From Ariolimax columbianus (taxonomy: Eukaryota > Mollusca > Gastropoda > Stylommatophora > Arionidae): a stretch of DNA of 64,000 bases. The position numbers were made by a program, and so were the translations under genes. Below the pieces are notes generated by a model. That model was given only the letters and a program-made list of their open reading frames with translations. It did not search any database and was not told where the DNA came from. The DNA lies in assembly GCA_036924085.1 (NCBI GenBank), contig JAVGWX010000003.1, positions 118,490,264 through 118,554,263 of the forward strand, in the 5' to 3' direction. Positions 1 to 12,049 of the stretch are shown here, in pieces (position 1 is the first letter of the stretch; each line of letters starts with the position of its first letter).

Positions 1-560
1 TTAACTTTCTAGGGAAAAGTCTCCCGGCTCAGATTCAATCCCTATTGCGATCTATAAAAATGGAGAAACTTCACATGATCTTCCAACAAATATGGTAGAG
101 TGAAACTATCCCACAAGATCTCAAAGATACCTTCATTTTACATTTGTATAAGCGCAAAAGTAAGGTAGTCGACAGATCTGTAACAAACACCGAGGCATCT
201 CTCAACTATCAGTCACATGGAAGGTATTCGTCCAAATCCTACGAAATCGTCACGAGGCTCACCTCGACATAGGTGTTCTACCTGAAAGGTAGTCTGGTTT
301 CCCGAAAGAACGTGGAACTTTCTATATGATATTCGCTGCAAGACAGCTACATGAGAAATCGCAAAAACTGTATTGTGACATGTACGTGGTCTTTAACATT
401 CTCCCGAAGGCGTTCGACACAGTCAATAGAAAGGGTCTATCCAGGTTCTTGGCAAAATACGGCTTCCCAAAGAAATATATCCCACTAGTGTGTCAACCAT
501 TCTGTCGTATTATATTGAGAAAGTAGAAAGTGTCGATCTTATCTTTGTGTCTGAACTAAA
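1..560 (+). pseudogene. Decayed non-LTR retrotransposon reverse transcriptase fragment
   Basis: Pieces of one reverse transcriptase domain can be read in shifting plus-strand frames. Positions 90-330 give a degraded block of the type found in non-LTR RTs before the finger domain (W..ETIPQDLKD, then a KRK loop). Positions 326-526 give an open stretch with MIFAARQLHEK and AFDTVNRKG, which are RT motifs 2a and A; the aspartate of AFDT is the first catalytic metal ligand. The FADD box is absent because the fragment ends near 560. Frameshifts and missing residues make it a relic. The relic at 12.34-13.21 kb carries the same motif order and is probably the same family. The family is a chromosomal LINE of the type widespread in invertebrates; I do not assign a clade. 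Confidence 0.75.
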
Positions 561-599
561 CTGTCAAGAGCATGCATAGGTTCACTGGCATTCAAGATG

Positions 600-1770
600 T
601 TTATTGTCTGACCGTAACTTTCTCGAAGAAAAGTAAATTATTTACGCCTTTTTCCATTTTGTAACGATTACATTTTAAAATATTTACACTGTTGGTCGTT
701 CTCTAACGTAATCATACACAATACATTTTGCAAATAATAAATTGTTTAGCATAAAGAACACTACACAACATAAGGCATTTAGTTCTAATGAACTGATGAA
801 AAAGTGTGCTCCAAGGTTCCAGCACTGCTAGATTGCTTAGCACATCCGCTATTTTCTTTATAAACCTTATCTCCGTCTACTTCTAGTGTTTCGTGATTAC
901 CGTAAGCTACATTTAAAGTGATCGGAATGGCTTCAGCACGCCCATCAAACAACAAAGCGAGGTAAACGAGGTTGTAAATATAACAAACGAAAAAATATCA
1001 AACTTCGCGTTATCAATATTTAATTAAATTATGTTCTACTATATATGTTATCAATATTTATTAAATTAAATATTAAATACTATTTAATTCTACATTTTTA
1101 ATCTTTGCGTCGTACATCTAGCACATCCATCCGTAATATTACCACCTGGTTATTACATACGATTTTAATCGTTTATGTTTGCTATCTACTCTTTTATGAG
1201 TTGTGTTTCTTCCGTATCTTATGGTTGTTATATTTGTTTTGTTGTATTTAAACCAAATTATCTCAATTATTTATATTCAGATACGCTGGCTTAGATAGTA
1301 AATTCTCTTGTTTGAAAATCTTATGCATTCTTACGTGTTCTTTAACGACGGTATCAATATGTAGCACGTAAGTTGATGCCGAAAACAACAATAAAACATT
1401 CAGCAGTACTCCAGTCATTTCAGGAAATATTTCCATTCGGTTAAGTACTTCTCTAATCTGTGTTTATCGGTATGTGATAATCTGTGGATGAATGTACGCC
1501 TACCACCTTTCTGAGGGTTACGGGAAAGCAGAGACAAGAAGAAGAAATATGTAAGACGTTTTATGAAATCGTCTATCGTTCCTAGCGAAGGCATAATGGA
1601 TCGTAACGTAGGTTTAATTTTTGTTTATTTTCAGACTTGGTACTTGTCCACTTCATTATATTACTAAATGATCTTTGTGTGAATATTTCATATACTGGTG
1701 TATTAATGTAGAAACCATAATTGTTGTAGTTTTTAGACTATTGCCAGATGCCGTCTTTATCATCTTTTTG
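600..1770. other. AT-rich stretch without recognisable gene
   Basis: No reading frame of interest, RNA gene or tandem array is visible. The sequence is AT-rich, with short poly-A and poly-T tracts only. Confidence 0.5.
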
Positions 1771-2125
1771 GGCCCGGAGACGATGTATGACATTACGAGT
1801 CTCAAGAACAGAAACTTTATCTCCGTTGGGAGCGGATATGATGTTTGACAATATGAGTCTGAAGAGGAGAAACTTCATCTCAGTGAGGCGTGGATATGAT
1901 TTATCACATTAAGAGTCTCAAGTGGAGAAACTTCATCTCAACACGGCTTGTACATGATGTTTCACATTATGAATTTCAAGTGAAGAAACTGCATCTCCCC
2001 TAGGCGTGGATATGGTGTATGACATTAGGAGTCAAGTGGAGAAACGTTAATCTCTGTAAGGCGGCATGGAAATGGTCTTTGAAATTTTGAGTCTCAAGGG
2101 GAGAAAGTTTATCTGCCCTAAGCAT
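1770..2125 (+). repeat. Degenerate minisatellite, about 62-66 bp units, roughly five to six copies
   Basis: Successive units share the words GGCGTGGATATGATGT, a TGACATTA block, GAGTCTCAAG and TGGAGAAACTTCATCTC, spaced about 62-66 bp apart. Units differ by many substitutions and small indels, so the array is old. No coding frame is conserved through it. Confidence 0.75.
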
Positions 2126-2272
2126 TTTACCTAAAAGTTAGACAGAAATGATCAACAGCCAAGCGAACTAATATCAAATATTTGAAAAACCTATTTACAC
2201 GAATTTGGCATTGTTTATTTTTTATGGAACAACTGATCATGGTATCAGAATACGTCAGATGGACATGGGCTT

Positions 2273-2649
2273 GAATACCAAATACATGACCAAATGGGAA
2301 ACCGAACATACTGGCTACACAAAAAACGATGCATATTACCAGTTGAACAGAAGAGAGCAGGTCGTGGTCTTCAGACTTCGCACTGGCCACAATAGACCTA
2401 TTCAACAAATTGAAGATAGGTGGCACCGACGAATGCTCGTGTGGCACCGGAAAAATGATCGCTGAACATTTGCTGCAAAACTGCCCGACATACGAGGATC
2501 AGAGAAAGCAGATGTGGTCATCACCAGTGGCAACACTAGACAAGCTCTATGGCAGTGTCGACAGCCTCAGGATGACCGCTGCTTTTTTTCGAAAAAATAC
2601 AGATTGACGTCTGACAGCGTACGACGAAGAAGAAGAAGAATACCAAATA
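2273..2649 (+). mobile_element. 5'-truncated copy of the window's main RNase H-bearing LINE, with 12-bp TSD
   Basis: The segment from 2285 matches the 3' end of the LINE at 58.1-62.7 kb: the sequence after the RNase H domain, the terminal Cys/His motif region (CSCGTGKM, HLLQNCPTYEDQ) and a (GAA)n tail at about 2622-2640. It is flanked by the exact direct repeat GAATACCAAATA at 2273-2284 and 2638-2649, a target-site duplication. The reading frame is broken by a deletion in the NRLRYHLF block, where only RPIQQIEDR is left in one frame. The 3' end (GACGTCTGACAGCGTACGAC before the tail) matches the 3' remnant of copy B at 21.5 kb, so this copy belongs to the B subfamily rather than to copy A. Confidence 0.88.
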
Positions 2650-2689
2650 GCGTTCGAAAATGGATGTGCTTAGCAGCGTTAACTCTTGA

Positions 2690-2870
2690 AGTTTCCTTGG
2701 TAACGTGTCACTTTGGCTCTTCTTACATCCAGAGGCGTGCTTGAGAAGGTTGACCGAAGTTCTCCTGACTGTTGTACAATGCGAGGCGCGTCAGTAAGAT
2801 CAACATTATGAGGATTGCAGTGTTAACCCTCACATTTTTTGCCAGACTGCTGTGACACAGCCAGTTTAAT
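2690..2870 (+). repeat. Dispersed repeat family copy (plus orientation)
   Basis: The stretch from about 2700 (CTTCTTACATCCAGAGGCG) to the CAGACTGCTGTGACACAG motif matches the reverse complement of 47.05-47.23 kb, and more weakly 24.93-25.08 kb. It carries no coding signal. It is part of a non-autonomous dispersed family described in the findings. Confidence 0.6.
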
Positions 2871-3224
2871 GGAACACAAACGAGGACATGATGTGGTGTC
2901 TACATCAATATCTTCGTTCCCTTTGCATACCGGAAATACTCTGGGTTTTCTTTTTTCTGCATGAATTTAGGGTATGAATAAAACCTGGCTTGCACACTGT
3001 GTAGCAGCTTCCAGGGTAAGTGGTCTATATTCACTAACCCATACACTCCCCATCCCCACCCCCTTCCCCAACTCTCACTCCCAAGTAACAATTTATAATT
3101 GAAAAAACACCGTTTTATTTCTGTAGATACAGAATCACATGTAGTAGTCAATTATCCACTCGATGTACAGCGTCCTGTTCTCCTATGTAAACCCTTAGTA
3201 TTATTTGGGCAAGCACAAATTCAG

Positions 3225-3475
3225 TCATATTCCAGTAACATTAATATCCCATAACATTACGTATTCCACCAACATTGCTATTACAACAACATTACAATCT
3301 TTCAACAATGTTACATAGTCCAACAACATTACATATTTCAATAATATTACATATTTCAATAACATTGCGTATTCCTACAACATTACATATTTCAGTAACA
3401 TTACGTATTCCAATAACATTAATATCCCAGCAAACATTACATATGCCAACATTACATTCGTTTGGTTTCACTAAC
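3225..3475 (+). repeat. Short tandem repeat, 18-24 bp units (CAATAACATTACATATTC type)
   Basis: About a dozen imperfect units of the form CAACATTACATATTTCAATA follow one another. They produce repetitive frames on both strands (ILHISITLRIPTTL on plus) that are by-products of the repeat, not a gene. Confidence 0.8.
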
Positions 3476-3850
3476 AACAAATATGATCCGCAATAATACA
3501 ATGCCCATACCTGTTTTGTTAAGAACTCGTCAACTGGCCCTCAAAATGTCGGAACAGGTCGGTCCATTTTATTTTCGTAATTGAAATCAATCATGCCAAG
3601 GACCACTCATATTAGAGCCGTGTATTCAATCATGTGGTTGCTCATTATATTTGTCACGCGAGACATCTGGTGGTGTAACTCGTCATTGTGACAGATGCTT
3701 CCGACTTTACAGTGACTTGACGAGTCTTAATATCAAAGATAGAAAATAAATGTATTATAAATCCCAAAACTCTAACAGGTCATATTAAATATATAAGAAT
3801 GTTTATTATAACTCCAGTTGAAGGAAACATTTTGCGTAGCAACCTAATGA

Positions 3851-3993
3851 GAAGACATTTAAACATCGTAAATAACCTTCTAATGGAAGACATTTAAACA
3901 TCGTAAATAACCTTCTAATGGGAAGACATTTAAACATCGTAAATAACCTTCTAATGGGAAGACATTTAAACATCGTAAATAACCTCCCATTGA
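3851..3993 (+). repeat. Four-copy 36-bp tandem repeat
   Basis: GAAGACATTTAAACATCGTA begins at 3851, 3886, 3922 and 3958. The spacing is 35, 36 and 36 bp, and the units are nearly identical, so the array is recent. Confidence 0.9.
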
Positions 3994-4030
3994 GCATTTA
4001 CGTCGATAATTTAGGATGGGTGGGGTATAG

Positions 4031-4135
4031 GGTGGGGGGGGGGGGAAGTCTCTGAAGTGTTCCACTTCTCATTCACTCACTTTCCCCTCTCAACTATCTC
4101 ACTTCCACAGCTCTCTCCCCCCCCCCCCCCCCAAT
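4031..4135. repeat. Paired poly-G and poly-C tracts
   Basis: A run of about 13 G near 4035-4047 is followed about 70 bp downstream by a run of about 15 C near 4116-4131, with a pyrimidine-rich interval. The two tracts could pair as a hairpin, and the G-run is suited to quadruplex formation. Confidence 0.8.
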
Positions 4136-4259
4136 ATAAAATTAAACCTCTTACATTATAAGTTTTCAGATGGTTGCCTAATGCTGTTATCTTTATTCCA
4201 TTATTTTATAATAAATTAACTATTTATAACCAATTAAAAGTTAACTCTTCCAAAGATCT

Positions 4260-5190
4260 GCAAAGGTTAAACTGACAACTGTACCAGCAAGTCAGTCAGA
4301 CTGAGAGAGGGAGTGCCACAGGGAAGTGTAATAGCGCATACTCTCTTCTTAACATGTATAAGCCACATCACTACTAAATGCTGCCATCAGCATCTCAAAC
4401 AACTTACACGCAGATGATTTCGCTGTATGGACAGCCGCAGAACACACATCAATAGCCTCATACTTGCTCCAAAAGACAGCAGGGAAGGGGGAGAACTGGA
4501 CAAAAGAGTGGGGACTGAAAATAAACCACACCAAAACCCCTACCACTCTCTCTTCACTCTCCCCCTAAAAGGAGAAAATTGCAATGAAGATAGGAAACTA
4601 AAAAATACCCCAGTTGGACATACCCACATTCCTTGGAGTCACATTTGACTCGAGACTTACCTGGAAGTCAAATACAGAGAAAATCCAGACAATTGCAATA
4701 AAAAGACTCACAGTGATGAAAATAGAGAGAACGATAAAGAGACAACTAAGGAAGAGCCCCAACCATCTGGTCAGAAAAATCCACAGAAAACACGGAGCTG
4801 AAACCAAAAAGTGCGAAGCATTAATTCTAGAACCTTGGATACGGAGCCAAGACCGGTCCAAAATAATAATGGAGGTTTCAGGATTAATGAAGAAAACGAG
4901 CAGTCAGCAACAGAACAAACATTCCCCGTTCTGCAGGAGCTCAAGAGACAGTACCCTAGTACCTCTTGGACACTGCCACGTGCGATTGTAGAGCAACCAA
5001 CCACACACCAGAACATATTCTGCAGGACTGCCCTACCTATGCAATCCAAAGAGAGGCAGTCTGGCCTGGGAAAGCGATCATGCTGGAAAAGTTGTGGGAA
5101 ACCGGCGAAGAACTGAAACGCACAGTCTCCCTCGTGAACTTCACAGGGTCAGGGTCAAGTTTAACATTTGCAGATGGCATCCTGACATAA
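4260..5190 (+). pseudogene. Decayed RNase H-type LINE, divergent relative of the main family
   Basis: Landmarks appear in the right order in shifting frames: RT motif B (a VPQGSV-like sequence near 4310), motif C as ADDFAVWTA near 4410-4440, then FLGVTFDSRLTWKSN at 4627-4672, which corresponds to YLGVTFDRRMTWKSQ of the intact LINE. It ends with CDCRATNHTPEHILQDCPTY at 4978-5040, the counterpart of its terminal Cys/His motif. Almost all of the connection domain and RNase H domain has been lost between these landmarks. No (GAA)n tail is visible. It is a separate, older family within the same group. Confidence 0.8.
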
Positions 5191-5639
5191 GGGCCTGTAT
5201 GATGTGGTGATGTGCTCTTTGAACAATTCTATAGTGACGGCTGAGCTCCTGAACATCACATTCGAAGGATGCACTATTGACAGGTGCGACATGTTAAATT
5301 ACCTCGAAGAGATATTTGTTCGCAGTCTCTGATATCTAAATCATGTTGACTAGACCGTATACAGATGTAAGCGAGGACTAGGAGCACTTAAGACTATCGC
5401 TGCGGTTAACTTGGAATAGCTTCTTCTATTCATCCTATTTCGTCAGGTTGTGCTATCGGGCATCCACACTATCGAGAATACAGTGTGAAAGGTTGTAACC
5501 TACCCAGAATAAAGGTATGCAATTTGTTTTATGTTGCACTAGAGATATCCCGATTAAAGTTAGCTCACAAGCCAACTTCACCTCCTCGGGGTACACACTG
5601 GGCAACTAGAATCGTGAGGCTCTAGGCTAACGAGGCAAT

Positions 5640-5920
5640 GGCTCGCCTGGGGGGACGGGCTTCTTCAGGTTAACTGCAGATGTTGGTCCACCGCAGCTTG
5701 TAGAGGAGATGGGCGCCGCCAGGTGATTTCAAGCCTAAGAATCACACATGAGGACAAAAACGAAATCTATTATACCGGATCGGTCGCAGCCCGGGTCAAC
5801 AATGACCGCGCCTACGTCAGGCGGCGACAGACAGAGAGGGATGGCGTGGGATTTTCATGTCCTTATGTGTGCCCCAACGACCTGATAGGTTACGGGATGA
5901 ACTGAACTGAACTGAACTGA
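5640..5920 (+). mobile_element. Probable SINE with (GAACT)n tail
   Basis: A GC-rich island of about 250 bp in AT-rich surroundings ends in a pentanucleotide tail (GAACT repeated about four times, 5896-5919). Such tails are typical of tRNA- or LINE-derived short elements. It contains GGGTCAACAATGACCGC, which could be part of an internal promoter or a small palindrome. The 60-residue open frame through it has no recognisable domain. The family is not identified. Confidence 0.45.
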
Positions 5921-6299
5921 AGATATATCCTGATTATCAAAATGCGGTACATGATGCGATTGTTATCTGTGACATCTAGAAATAACTGGCACACGTCAAA
6001 GCATATATGCTTGTCACCACAGACACTCAGTATGATCTGAGATATTAAATGATCAAGAATCATGAGAGTGGCTTCATGGATGGCACAGGTAGAAAGAAAA
6101 TATGAAAAGTCACCACAGTTAAATCGATAGCCAAGGTAGAAGAATTGGTCAATACTGGTGATAGAATGACAGAGTGCCAGAGTGTCATCCTAACCTTATG
6201 CAAGGAATGCGGTGAATGGGGCAACCACAGAGCAGAGCACTAGGTGAATCAGCTGATAACTGAAAACAGGCAGGATAGTGATGTCCTCATATACACCGC

Positions 6300-6900
6300 C
6301 AGATCGGTGCTGGGCAGTCGGACATCAAGCTGAGGCTTCTAGGCTAAAGTGAGAGGACAAGTTGTTGCTGAGCGGAGTGGGGTATACATGTCAATAACCT
6401 CCAGTCTGCAAATGGAGATGAAAGCAGTGACCTCGGCGTTAAGATGGCTATCTGAGACCCTTTGATAAAGACAGTCATCGTGGCTAACCATGCTTCAGAA
6501 GGTACAGAAAGAAGGACTGAAATACTAGTGAAAAGCAGCTGTTGAGGCCTCACGCCTCCAGGGGTTGACATGGATCTTCTGTCCTGGTCATGCTGGGTTT
6601 CAGGGGAACGAAAGTGCTGACATATTGGCTTCACAAGCTCCCATAATGGGCACGTTAGTGATGATAGGTGTGACATTTTTAAATCAATCCACGACTGTCT
6701 GTTGGATGACACCGAAATAGATGTATGAGCAATCCACAGACTACGAAGTTTCGACATCAAACGAGGTTAGATCGGAGTGAGGCGCATGCGAGGACTGAGC
6801 AGGAGAGTGAACAACCAGCGAGCTACATAGACCATTAGCATCCAGACCCTACACTATTTGCTTAGAGAGACAGAGCATATATGGGTATGCCCAGACTACG
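6300..6900 (+). pseudogene. Decayed LINE fragment with RNase H-like sequence
   Basis: In shifting plus-strand frames the order is: a stretch resembling the start of an RNase H fold (ERGGVYMSITSSLQMEMKAV near 6370-6430, with an acidic residue at the usual helix A position), ITKTVIVANH near 6460, then WIFCPGHAGFQGNESADIL near 6570-6620. The last resembles the His and Asp region of RNase H domains in I-group LINEs (compare WVPSHCN.LGNEEADRLA in the LINE at 58-62 kb). A later TEHIWVCPDY (6870-6900) resembles the terminal CPxC-type tail. Multiple stops make it a relic, and it is distinct from the window's main family. Confidence 0.6.
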
Positions 6901-7084
6901 GTAATATCGATTCTTAACAACAGAAATGGATGTTGTTTCTGTGCCCGTAGTTTTTCAATAAGGGGATCATAATTTTGATCCCCACCATACAGGGCAAATA
7001 GGTGTAAGACAAACTGTTTCCAGGAGTGCGACGGTGGCATGATGTGGAGATCTGAATATTTTACCTGACCTGTGGGGGTGGATG

Positions 7085-7690
7085 TTGGGTCTTGGCCAGT
7101 GTATTTCACTTAAGGCTGACTAGAACTTGGGTCTTGGTCAGTGTATTTCACTTAAAGCTGATGTTAGGTTGGGTCTTGGTCAATGTATTTCTGGCCAGTG
7201 TATTTGACTTAAAGCTGATAAGAAGTTGGGTCTTAGCCAGTGTATTTTACTTAAAGCTGACTAGAGGTTGGGTTTTGGCCAGTGTATTTCACTTGAAGCA
7301 GACGAGAAGTTTGGTCTTGGTCAATATATTTCACCAGATTCTGACTGAAGGTGAGGTGTAGATCATAATGTGTCACCTAACCCTGACGTGAGATGTGGGT
7401 CTTGGTCAGCATGCTTCACATGCGAGTGACATAATGTACCGGTCTTGGTCAGAATTTCTCTCCTAACGGTTACTTAAGGTGGGGACTTGGTCAGCATGTT
7501 TCACCTGACCCATGATATAAGGTGGGGGTCTTGATCAGCATGATGGAGACCTTATTGTGGAGTCTTGATCTGCATATTTCAACTCACTCTGGTGTAAGTT
7601 GTAGTATGAATCAGCATATTTCACTTGTCGCTGACGTAATGTATGGTCTTCATCAATATGTTGCACCTGATCCTGCCGTAGATCTTGGTT
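7085..7690 (+). repeat. Minisatellite, about 50-60 bp units (GGGTCTTGGTCAGTGTATTTCAC)n-like
   Basis: About ten degenerate units repeat the words GGGTCTTGGTCAG, TATTTCACTT and GCTGACTAGA. The unit sequence resembles, in reverse complement, the segment GACCAGGACGT...GACCAAGAC at 31.97 and 37.13 kb, so this array seems to be an expanded internal segment of that dispersed repeat. The long open frame at 7522-8016 starts inside the array and is not supported as a gene. Confidence 0.75.
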
Positions 7691-7699
7691 CCCGTGGTG

Positions 7700-8390
7700 G
7701 TCCGGTATTTTATGTAATCTCTCTCTCCTCTCCTCCTCGCCATAACCAGGTACAAAGTGTGTACATGCATTACTTTATGTTCTCTTATCTCGATGCCTAC
7801 AAAAAACATTGTGATTTGATAATGCTCTGCACCACGACCTTAATAATTGTAGTCTGTGCAGGGGTACATCTGTTATCCGCTTACGACCAAGTAAACCAAT
7901 CAATGGCTATGGGAAAGACGACACGTTACGGCGATTCCCACGATGACCCCTTTATGAACGAAATGGTTGGATGTTTGTTGTTAGCTAATATATTTAAAAC
8001 AAGAAATCTCGGCTAATAAAATTCTCTAAAATGTGGAGGAAACGTCAACTAATCGTTCTTAGAAGCACACAAATTGGAATATACATAGGAAAACATAGAT
8101 ATAGCCATGCATTTGACATGTCAATGAGTCAAGCAAATATGTGCATCCGAAATAAAGTAACCATAAACAATATATCTGAAATGTGCGTCAACAGAAACTA
8201 GACAAGACATCAGCAACACAAATACGGACATATCAAATGATAGTCAAGATTGAAGAGAAGTTCTTATATACAAGCACAATTCTGATATTAATGCAGAGGC
8301 AATGATCTTAAAATGAAGTTAGCATAACGCATATGTACGGATCTGGTGATTTAGCAGATTACATTACATAGCAAAACTGATATGATATTA
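7700..8390. other. No supported gene
   Basis: An open frame continues to 8016, but it begins in a minisatellite, shows no known domain and has no start context. The rest is AT-rich with frequent stops. Confidence 0.4.
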
Positions 8391-8394
8391 CAGT

Positions 8395-8960
8395 TAAATC
8401 AAGCAACGATAAGCATCTAATATTAAACGTCAATCAAGCAGAGACAAGCATCTAATATTAAAGTTCAATCAAGCAGAGACAAGCATCTAATATTAAAGTT
8501 CAACCAAGCAGAGACAAGCATCTAATCTTAAAGTTAACATAACGTAGAGACAAGCATCTAATCTTAAAGTTAACATAACGTAGAGACAATGATCTAACAT
8601 TAAAGTTAACATAACGTAGAGACAATGATCTAACATTAAAGTTAACATCACGTAGAGACAATGATCTAATATTAAAGTTAACATCACGTAGAGACAATTA
8701 TCTAATATTAAAGTTTCCATCACGTAGAGACAATGATCTAATATTAAAGTTAACGTTACGCAAATACAAGGGTCTTCAAATAAAGTTAAAATCACTCAGA
8801 GACAAGCATCTGATACTAAAGTTAACAACACACAGAGACAAGGACCTGGTACTAAAGTTAACTGTATGTAGACAAAAGTTCTGAAATTAAAAAGAATTCT
8901 ACGTAGACACACAAATATGCTATTAAAGTTAACATCGCGTAGGCAAATATCAGATATGAA
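8395..8960 (+). repeat. Minisatellite, about 37-38 bp units
   Basis: Units of the type GTAGAGACAATGATCTAATA followed by TTAAAGTTAACATCAC run in about a dozen copies, tightest between 8500 and 8760 and degrading on both sides. On the minus strand the array gives a regularly spaced LCLYVMLTL motif, which is a repeat artefact. Confidence 0.85.
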
Positions 8961-10850
8961 ACTCAATAATGCATAGACACAATTTAAATGTTAAATTTAG
9001 CATCATCTAGACAAAGACCTAACTCGAAATTTAACATTAGCACACAAAAACAGACATGGATTTCAGTATCATTTAATCACAAGTTCTACAAAGCAAGATT
9101 ACATATTTAATCAATTATGCTACAAAACAAACAACCGGTTTGACAATCATGCAATCAAACATAATCTAGCTTACAGTGACAGTGAAGATATATAGATTCT
9201 ACATAATCTGGTGATATCAATAACTTTGAGGTATTGCGTAAGCTAATATGCACCCCACTGAACTAAAACCTGGGGAAAGTACTAATAAAAGATATTAAAA
9301 TTGTCGATGAATACGACGATAACGAATAAATTACATATATAACGAGTGTTATACGAAAATAACTCTAGCAATTACGCAGGTGATATGTTTTATCTGGGCA
9401 ATGATTGAAACTTGAATTTCACATGTGTAAACACTGTTGATATGACAGCTTACAGGTTTGATCTCATTATCGAGGACACAATTTTTTATGGAAATAAAGT
9501 TCAAACACGTTTTGATTTCCTATTTTTTAAAAGCCATTACATTCTCCGGCATATCCATTTACACCAAGTCACATTCATTCCTCTGGTCGCAGACACAAAA
9601 ATATAAATCTTAATAACACATTCCCTGTCCAACATTGTTAAAAGATGTGTGTTAATTCAAGTCTGAATGACGTGAAAAATGGCAAGGTAATTGAAATAAG
9701 TCTTCCCTGTGTCATCCCCTCAGCTTTGGCTACCGCTAGTATTCCTGATTCCTTATTTTCAAGCATAGACGATATATTATCTTTGGAGCAGGCAGATCAT
9801 TATTCGGATTGGGCGCGATGTCCTTATAAAGGCGCCAGGAATTACATTACGTATTTCAAATAAATCCAGTTTTCTCATTTCCTATTCACCCCCAACACTG
9901 TCTCCAGCCCATCCAAAATAAAAAGTACAAATAGAACATCAGATTTGATACAGAATAAGGTTAATGATATCGTATTAATCTGGATTGTTTTATTCGTTAG
10001 CAAACCCACTGTTGTGGTAACATGATCTGGAATGTTTATAGTTTTACAGTAAATTGAATCAAACCAGACCAATTTATACACTAGAAACAAGATCAATTTT
10101 TATGTGAAAAGTTGAATTATTGAATCGTGTTTTCCAAGAGATAATGACTTGGAGTGGGTGTTTACAATGTTGTTACAATCAGCTTTACAGAGAGACAAAA
10201 ATACAATTTCAGTTTCGCTGAAACGACATCCTCAATCTATACATCACACACAAAAGAAGACGACAAATGCATTTAATGAAACAGTAAATGAAATGCTTAC
10301 AAAACGGAACATACTTGTACAGATGGTATTGTCCTTACTTTTGACGTTAGTGTGGCGTTTAGCCGTCTGTAAGCAAGCGATGGGGAGCGTGTGCGGTATT
10401 GACAAATATTCAAACCGTAAACAATGTTAGCTTGGTTTAAAAAGACCAATTTAAATTGTTCTGAAAGAAAAGTAAATTTAGCGCTTAAATATCTCCGTTT
10501 TATTAGATAAAGCTTCTCCTTACACATCTTCCTAATGTTTATTATATCCTTTCTCTCTGTTCTTTCGATGTTCTGTTCTCTGAAGCAGTCCGTATATTTT
10601 TCGTATTAAATAAAATAAATTGTGTGTAATTAGCTCTAAACGTTTCTACCTCCACCAATTTTTTGTTTACACTTCTCAAATTCTCTACCTTTAAAATTGC
10701 ATTGCCTTTGTTCTTTGTTTTATCTTTACATAAACATCTATTTTTGTAAAATCTTCAGGAAACAAAAAACGAAATACCATGAAAACAATTAGAACTTAAA
10801 CATCCGACGACGCCGACAACATAATATTCCTATAATAACTGTATAATACT
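8960..10850. other. AT-rich stretch without recognisable gene
   Basis: Short open frames (for example 9412-9606 and 9645-9863) show no motif, coding periodicity or splice-site arrangement that I can support. No tandem array of note. Confidence 0.4.
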
Positions 10851-11329
10851 ACTGACATTTGTTCCTCAGAATGAAGAAATCAAAATGTTAGATCAAACAT
10901 CATCGACTCTGCGCTACCAGTGCCAAACCTGGTCTTTATCCAATGTACGTAAGTGTAGAAATTGATGTGGGAAATACGTATTTGAGAAAGTTCATCTGTG
11001 CCATCAGGGAAGACATTGCGAAATGACGACATTCGAAAAATGGTCGGTACTACATCTTTTGATGAGTAAATTTCCAGACAAAAAAAAGCAATGGTTTGTT
11101 CATTTCCTGACAATGCACTCTATCAACTTCCACTGATGCCATAAAATGCATGAATATTTGTCTAAATGGCATGAAGGTGGACCGTCTGGCTGATGGATAA
11201 ACGGCATCTTCTTCTTTGCGTTTGGTTTCGTATGCTCGTTTTATGCCACCAGATGGGCCGCCTCCATGAAGTGACACGTCAGTCGCAGGTCCTCAATGGT
11301 TCGCCACAGTTTGTCTTGTATGTTCCTTT

Positions 11330-11790
11330 CCTCGTGTCAGGTCTTCTCACGGGAGCATTGTTGCAATGGACATGTTTGCAGGATGTGTTCTGGATGCTGG
11401 GGTCCTCTCTAACATATGGATAAACGACATAAAAACAATACTTCATCGTCACGGGCTTTCGACGACCGATGCAACACACTTAGCCCTGAACAGACATCTT
11501 ACGCTTTTCCATGGCGCTCAACGACAAAAGTGAATGGAGAACTATTTAAACTGCATGTCTATGGTTTGGAACTAGTAGGATTATTATGGTAAGAATTTGA
11601 TGCCAACAAGGTGTTCAGTAGGTACAACTAAAGTTAGACCTGCCAACGACGGATGTGTCGAACCAAAATATCGCAGTCAAGCTGTAAACTAGCGCATTCC
11701 GTTCTCCGGACTACATCCTGCTACTTGTAAAGCTCTGTTCAGGACTTGGTAGCAGGAGACTGAGAACGAACGCAGAAGAAGAAGAAGTAA
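11330..11790 (+). pseudogene. Possible highly decayed LINE remnant with GAA-rich end
   Basis: GVLSNIWINDIKT in the plus strand near 11398-11436 resembles RT motif B into the following strand (compare GVLSPTLFLVYINDIT in copy A). The stretch ends at 11770-11788 in GCAGAAGAAGAAGAAG, like the 3' ends of the main LINE family (GTACGCAGAAGAAG). Little else matches, so the call is tentative; a chance GAA run is possible. Confidence 0.3.
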
Positions 11791-12049
11791 AGTTAGATAA
11801 CACTGCCTCTTAAATATGTAGGTGAACTTGTGAAGTCGAAGTAGAACATTCTCGTGGGTTTGATGTTGCATTTACTTGCATATTTAGAGTTTTAGGAAGG
11901 ATGAATGGAGAAGCACATGTTAGTGTATGCATTGTTCAAGAATTATTATTACATATTATTTTCAGCAAAACTAGAATATTTGCTATGTTTATGTTAAGGG
12001 CTCATCGATGTTTCAAATAAATTCTAAAGCAATCCTTAGTGTTTACTGT

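Noticed and set aside
7522..8016. 164-codon plus-strand open frame
   Set aside because: It begins inside a minisatellite, has no recognisable domain and no supporting start or splice context.
10880..11277. Minus-strand frames resembling a small protein
   Set aside because: Two short frames without any known motif, splice pattern or neighbour support.
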